Shown: positions 61,350 to 64,000 of the stretch, piece by piece | Numbering within the stretch: the stretch's first letter is position 1 | How the letters are laid out: every line of letters starts with the position of its first letter | DNA from: Cepaea nemoralis | Lineage: Eukaryota > Mollusca > Gastropoda > Stylommatophora > Helicidae | Direction: 5' to 3' | Assembly (NCBI GenBank): GCA_014155875.1 | Contig: JACEFZ010025109.1 | Coordinates: 87,001-151,000, forward strand | Length of the DNA stretch: 64,000 nucleotides | The notes under the pieces: model-generated | Database searches by the model: none | The model's input: the letters and a program-made list of their open reading frames with translations, nothing else | Told to the model about the DNA's origin: nothing | Translations under genes and position numbers: made by a program

Positions 61350-61645
61350 TGCCTGAAAGAGGCTAATGAAACTAGAACATTATATACAACAATAAGAATG
61401 AGACAAACAGCTTTCTTTGTTCATGTGAGGTGAAGAGAGGCATTGGAGACCATCGTGACAACTGGAAAGATCGAGGGGAAGAGAGACAGAGAGAGGCAGA
61501 CCAAGAGCAATGATGCTGGATGGAAAAAGAGACAAGTGGCATGGAGGAATATCATCAGCTGAGTTGATCCAGAACACCAAAGACCAAGACCTAGTGGAGA
61601 AGAATGAACGCATACGCCAGCAGGCAAGGCATTTGATGATGATTT
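61350..61645 (+). pseudogene. LINE B 3' fragment
   Basis: Reads AFFVHVRREALET then IVTTGKIEGKR, matching GHVMRRNGLENLVTTGKIEG of LINE B, and continues into degenerate C-terminal sequence. Closely similar to the copy at 8180-8340. Confidence 0.7.
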
Positions 61646-62289
61646 ATTCGTGTCTGAACATGAAGGAGAAGAGCTCAGGTAGCTAATTTGACTTTATTTC
61701 ACCCTGACTGCATAGGCTAACATCATACTTAATATATTCCCCTTAAATACCATTTAAATATTGTTGTGAGTCAACAATTTAATGTACATAACAACAAACA
61801 TTCTTCAGTCTCCAATAACAGATTTAATACATGTGCATACAATGTCTTCAGACACATCAGCCCGAAATGGTTCTGAGCTGACAAGATTAAAACTGGACAT
61901 GATGGGACACCGCTGATAAGAACATCGTGTGAACTAACATTCATGGGTACAAATAAAACAAATATAAACAATGGTTGTCAGAACTTCCATGAGCTGTCTC
62001 CAATAATTTCATCAAATACAAAGTTCATGCATCTATCATGACTTTGTCAAACAAATCTTAATCAACAAGTAACAACACAGTCTGACAATTCATCAAACAA
62101 TTGTGTAAACTTAAAATAAAGAAGATATCCGTAACATTTAACAATTCATTGCTTGGTGTATGTCTTTGTAGTTAGTCAGGCGCGCAATAGAGAACTGAAG
62201 TCAATTAGAACAAATGAATACATTTGGCTGAAATACAAACACACATTGACACTGATAATTAAATGTTACTTTGTTACAGAACTTCAGTA
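61646..62289. other. Intergenic sequence, nothing recognised
   Basis: AT-rich; no supported feature. Confidence 0.35.
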
Positions 62290-62640
62290 ACCCAGTTAAC
62301 TAACCAAACCATCCAGCCAGCCAGTTAACTAACCAAACCATCCAGCCAGCCAGTTAACTAACCAAACCATCTAGCCAGCTAGTTAACTAACCAAACCATC
62401 CAGCCAGCCAATTAACTAACCAAAGCATCCAGCCAGCCAATTAACTAACCAAAGCATCCAGCCAGCTAGTTAACTAACCAAACCATCCAGCCAGCCAGTT
62501 AACTAACCAAACCATCTAGCCAGCTAGTTAACTAACCAAACCATCTAGCCAGCCAATTAACTAACCAAACCATCCAGCCAGCCAGTTAACTAACCAAACC
62601 AAACCATCCAGCCAACCAACAAGCCGGCCAGCCAGCCAAC
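62290..62640. repeat. 29-bp minisatellite, about 11 copies
   Basis: Units built on 'CCAGTTAACTAACCAAACC' plus 'ATCCAGCCAG', ending in a CCAGC-rich stretch. Related units occur at 53290-53475. Confidence 0.93.
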
Positions 62641-64000
62641 TGCTGGTGTCTATCCCTGCATAAACAGAAGGAAGTGGTTGTCAGACTGCTACTGTTTTTG
62701 CAACACAGGTGGTGATTAACATTTGAATGTGTGTTTATATGTTTGCATTTCAGCTAAATGGATCGGTTTGCTCCCTTTCATTTCAGTTCTGTAGTAAGCC
62801 CTTGAGATACAATGAAATATATCAGGCAATCAAGTGAGCAATCTGTTGCTTGCATCTTCTTTGTTTCAGTTTAATACGGGAAAATGTAAATATACAAACA
62901 TGAACATTTTTATTCATATGAAGATATCTGTACTCCTTTCACATGAGATATATGTACTGAATACTGGTTAGGCCAGTCTGTTCTGTGTAACCAGTCCAGA
63001 CATTATAGACAATAATACAGGAACGTGAATTTCTGGCAATCAAAAATGATATCTACAAAACAGGAACCATGATAAATACAGAACCACACATGAATGATTC
63101 GGAGGATTGATTGATCACTGTGGTTTTGGAAGCCATTATTTGAGGAAATACTACAACAGACACAAGTACAAACAAAACAGCATTCAATCATGACAGGAGA
63201 CAACTGATTGTGACAAGCAGGACTGTTGCTAACAGTGGGTGCAGCACTCATGACCACCTCGGACATGTGTACGGATATATAGAAGACTGTAAGACTATTG
63301 TACCATAAGGAATCTCTTGACTGGTCTCATACAACACCAGTGGCTCAACACGGGAAGCACGCCATAATTAGTCCAGCTAACTTTCATCTGTGTGCCGGGA
63401 CACTCAGGCGTCAAAGGTAATGGGTCAACTGATTGTTCAAGATGACAGTGATCGAAGACGGCAGACCAACTGATGGGGCAGACATCATCAACACCATAAG
63501 AGATGCAGGACGAACACATAACCTTAAGGACACTTGGGAATCCATCTTCTTGTTCTGGATGAGTGAGATCTCAGGCTGAATGTGAATGATGCATTATGTT
63601 GTGGAGTTCTTATGTTTCTTTGAGATGCATCGTGACAATACTATACCAAATGCAGCTTGATTTACTTAGGAAAGAAACTTTAAGGTGGCAAATTTGTCAA
63701 CATCCACCAATGAGTTCACGAATCAACATCGCTGAGCACTCACAAGACTCCCCCTACGTGCTCTAGACACTTCTTCAGTAGTCAACAACGAGCTCCCAGA
63801 TTGGCGGTACCAATGGCAGTCTGAATAACCCTCCGCCTGCATGTTCTCCTTTGTGTGGAGTGTTGTTCATACCCTCCGCTCACCTTGCCCAGATGTGGAT
63901 CCTGACACTTCTCACTGAGCCCAGAGTGATGTACACCTGTTATGATTCACTAAGAGCTCCTGTTTGCACTATTGAGATAATGCACAGGTTAAACTGGTGG
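62641..64000. other. Intergenic sequence, nothing recognised
   Basis: Short open frames on both strands carry no recognisable domain. No repeat family from elsewhere in the window recurs here. Confidence 0.35.

Overview
The window looks like eukaryotic, invertebrate-type genomic DNA. It has one intron-rich gene with consensus GT/AG splice sites, surrounded by microsatellites, minisatellites, SINEs, broken LINEs and MITEs. The mix of tRNA-headed SINEs, decayed LINEs and long (CT)n, (TTC)n and (TA)n tracts, plus a cytohesin close to the animal consensus, suggests a lophotrochozoan, probably a mollusc. That placement is inference. Nothing here looks prokaryotic or viral.

The only conserved host gene I can support is a cytohesin-family Arf guanine-nucleotide exchange factor on the + strand. 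Nine coding exons lie between 14909 and 41470 and keep phase throughout. They encode 320 residues: most of the Sec7 domain, including the glutamic-finger motif LPGEAQKID, and the whole PH domain. The coiled-coil N-terminus (roughly 65-75 residues by comparison with known cytohesins) is not visible and presumably lies upstream of the window. The 8.8-kb intron that interrupts the PH phosphoinositide-binding loop holds a candidate 15-nt in-frame microexon (28973-28987), at the position where vertebrate cytohesins use a 3-nt microexon to switch lipid specificity. A second candidate, a 111-nt in-frame cassette exon, lies at 36407-36517.

Layout: 1-14908 is repeat-rich upstream or 5'-intron DNA. It contains a LINE inserted inside another LINE (2558-5570), a 46-bp satellite (6155-7135), (CT)n tracts, SINEs and 29-bp and 44-bp minisatellites. 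14909-41470 is the gene; its introns carry a 93-bp minisatellite, a 37-bp satellite with an 8-mer higher-order period, 32-bp and 45-bp arrays, SINEs, an RNase H LINE remnant and two MITEs. 41471-64000 is the 3' UTR and downstream DNA, with LINE remnants (mostly minus strand), a second hAT-like MITE, a palindromic mariner-like MITE and several minisatellites.

The mobile elements fall into recurring families: SINEs S1, S2, S3, S4 and S9 (my labels), LINE A and LINE B, a LINE group with a C-terminal C2H2-like finger, a LINE group ending in a WECPxC motif, and RNase H-bearing LINE remnants. All identities come from reading the sequence; no database search was possible. Boundaries of repeats are approximate unless a target-site duplication is stated.
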